Positions 4,650 through 5,455 of a DNA stretch of 5,455 bases are shown piece after piece. The number at the start of each line of letters is the position of its first letter. The first letter of the stretch is position 1. A program made the position numbers and the translations under genes. This DNA is from an uncultured Oscillospiraceae bacterium (lineage in GTDB: Bacteria; Bacillota; Clostridia; Oscillospirales; Acutalibacteraceae). Under the pieces are notes generated by a model. The model searched no databases and was not told where the DNA came from. It saw nothing but the letters and a program-made list of their open reading frames with translations. The stretch covers positions 1 to 5,455 of the forward strand of contig USQH01000096.1 of NCBI GenBank assembly GCA_900556765.1. The letters run 5' to 3'.

Positions 4650-5318
4650 TTAGTATTTTTTTGAAACGATGACTTTGCCGTGCTCGTCGACCATTTCGAC
4701 CGTTATCGAATCGGCAGCGTCGGTCATTTGGCATATTTCCTTACGTATTCTTACAAATTCGCTTCGCTTAAGTTCCATTCCCGATGACAACAATGCTTTA
4801 AGCTGCGCTGTTGTAAGTGTGTGTCCTTGACTTTCAGACATTTCCTGTATTTCCTTGTCGGTGATCGTGTATGTGAACACCACCGAACTGCCGCGTGCGG
4901 AAATCACAGCACCGTCGCCGCCGTATTTTGACTTCAGCAGGTCGTAATTTTCATCGACAAATTCGGCGAGTGTCTGATCTGATTTTGACGAATCGGCGGA
5001 GTTTGGCTTGGTCGATGAAGATGCATGAGCAGAGCTTGAGCTATTGAATGATGTCGCGGAGCTATCCGACGAACCGCTCAAATGATCGTTATCTGACGAC
5101 AGAATGCCTGATACAATACCTGATACAATATTTGTGCTGTTCCCTGAAATACCGGACGAACTTACGTCTGTATCTATTTCGGCAGGCATGCTTGATTTAT
5201 CGTTTGTAACCGCACTGTTTTGCGGTAATGAACTGACGTCATTGGCGGAATCGTTTCCGCAGGCGGCAAGAGTCAGACAAATAACGGCGCAAGCTATTAA
5301 TGTAATTGTTTTTTTCAT
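4650..5318 (-). CDS. Serine-rich lipoprotein with a small C-terminal domain (possibly DUF4854-like)
   Basis: This 222-residue predicted membrane-anchored lipoprotein has a signal peptide MKKTITLIACAVICLTLAAC with lipobox LAAC, so Cys20 would be lipidated after signal peptidase II cleavage. Residues 21-114 form a low-complexity linker that is roughly one third serine, with Asn, Asp, Thr and Gly. Residues 115-222 look folded: TLAEFVDENYDLL, then GAVISARGSSVVFTYTI, a charged helix, and a final ITVEMVDEHGKVIVSKKY strand pair. The pattern of a short helix followed by a VVFTYTI-like strand resembles DUF4854 lipoproteins of Firmicutes, but this is a weak assignment and no function is known. The ATG at 5318-5316 was chosen because GGAGAAG precedes it at normal spacing. 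The in-frame TTG at 5333 overlaps that binding site. The gene converges with rubrerythrin and is probably monocistronic. Confidence 0.85.
   Translation of the reverse strand: MKKTITLIACAVICLTLAACGNDSANDVSSLPQNSAVTNDKSSMPAEIDTDVSSSGISGNSTNIVSGIVSGILSSDNDHLSGSSDSSATSFNSSSSAHASSSTKPNSADSSKSDQTLAEFVDENYDLLKSKYGGDGAVISARGSSVVFTYTITDKEIQEMSESQGHTLTTAQLKALLSSGMELKRSEFVRIRKEICQMTDAADSITVEMVDEHGKVIVSKKY
5107..5130. repeat. Perfect tandem 12-bp duplication within the lipoprotein linker
   Basis: CCTGATACAATA occurs twice in direct succession. It is in frame and encodes a repeated four-residue unit (GIVSGIVSGI region, residues about 67-72) in the linker. It probably arose by replication slippage and keeps the frame. 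Confidence 0.85.
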
Positions 5319-5455
5319 GTTTTTCTTCTCCAACCTATAATTTTGTTAAAAAACAACGCGGAAATCGGCGTTTTGCTTGCATAAGGTGATGAACGGTTAT
5401 ATTATAAAAAAAGAGAATATGGGAACTGTTTTTCATTCAGATATGACACAAGCAA
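5319..5455 (-). promoter_or_regulatory. Leader and possible promoter of the lipoprotein gene
   Basis: This end of the window has no gene. On the minus strand a perfect TATAAT lies at 5406-5401, about 85 bases before the ATG, but the matching -35 (ACAGTT at 5429-5424) is poor, so the promoter is uncertain. Between it and the start, AACGC and GCGTT (about 5353-5374) form a weak five-pair stem followed by GTTTTTT on the minus strand. This resembles a weak attenuator or the terminator of an upstream gene. The ribosome binding site GGAGAAG is at about 5332-5324. Confidence 0.4.

Noticed and set aside
1..5455. CRISPR array, toxin-antitoxin, phage defence or transposon genes
   Set aside because: All coding sequence is accounted for by housekeeping, oxidative-stress and envelope genes. 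No regularly spaced repeats and no transposase, integrase or nuclease-defence motifs were seen.

Overview
The window looks like ordinary chromosome from an anaerobic Clostridia-type Firmicute, probably an Oscillospiraceae/Ruminococcaceae-like gut organism. This is inferred from the strong AGGAGG-type ribosome binding sites, AT-rich spacers with clear sigma-A promoters, the peroxide-defence pair of a PerR-like regulator and a reverse rubrerythrin, and a yqeG / TIM-barrel / aroQ gene cluster. I see no phage genes, transposase, CRISPR array, tRNA or rRNA.

Layout. Bases 1-129 (+) are the last 42 codons of an aldehyde dehydrogenase, followed by a long hairpin and T-run that probably terminates it. 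On the minus strand, reading right to left, rpsU (2459-2283, ribosomal protein S21, 58 aa) has its own strong promoter and a terminator at 2189-2159. It is followed by a three-gene overlapping operon: a YqeG-type HAD phosphatase (2091-1585), an endonuclease IV-like TIM-barrel metal protein (1595-726) and type II dehydroquinase aroQ (729-298). The joins are an 11-base overlap and an ATGA overlap, so the genes are probably translationally coupled. Upstream of rpsU on the same strand is a seven-helix DUF1624/HGSNAT-type membrane acyltransferase (3367-2600).

The intergenic region 3368-3543 carries two divergent promoters. The minus one drives the acyltransferase. The plus one drives a two-gene oxidative-stress operon: a PerR-like Fur-family regulator (3544-3927) and a reverse rubrerythrin (3968-4510). 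The plus promoter is covered by nested AT-rich palindromes resembling Fur/PerR boxes, which suggests that the regulator represses itself and the rubrerythrin until peroxide oxidises it. The operon ends in a structured 3' region with a perfect 15-bp hairpin. That hairpin probably also terminates the convergent minus-strand gene, a serine-rich lipoprotein (5318-4650). Bases 5319-5455 are the leader and upstream region of that lipoprotein.

I do not find a convincing previously undescribed system. The points most worth a second look are the PerR operator architecture, the endonuclease IV-like protein that keeps all but one of its metal ligands inside a shikimate-linked operon, and two intergenic inverted-repeat structures (170-250 and 4510-4639).
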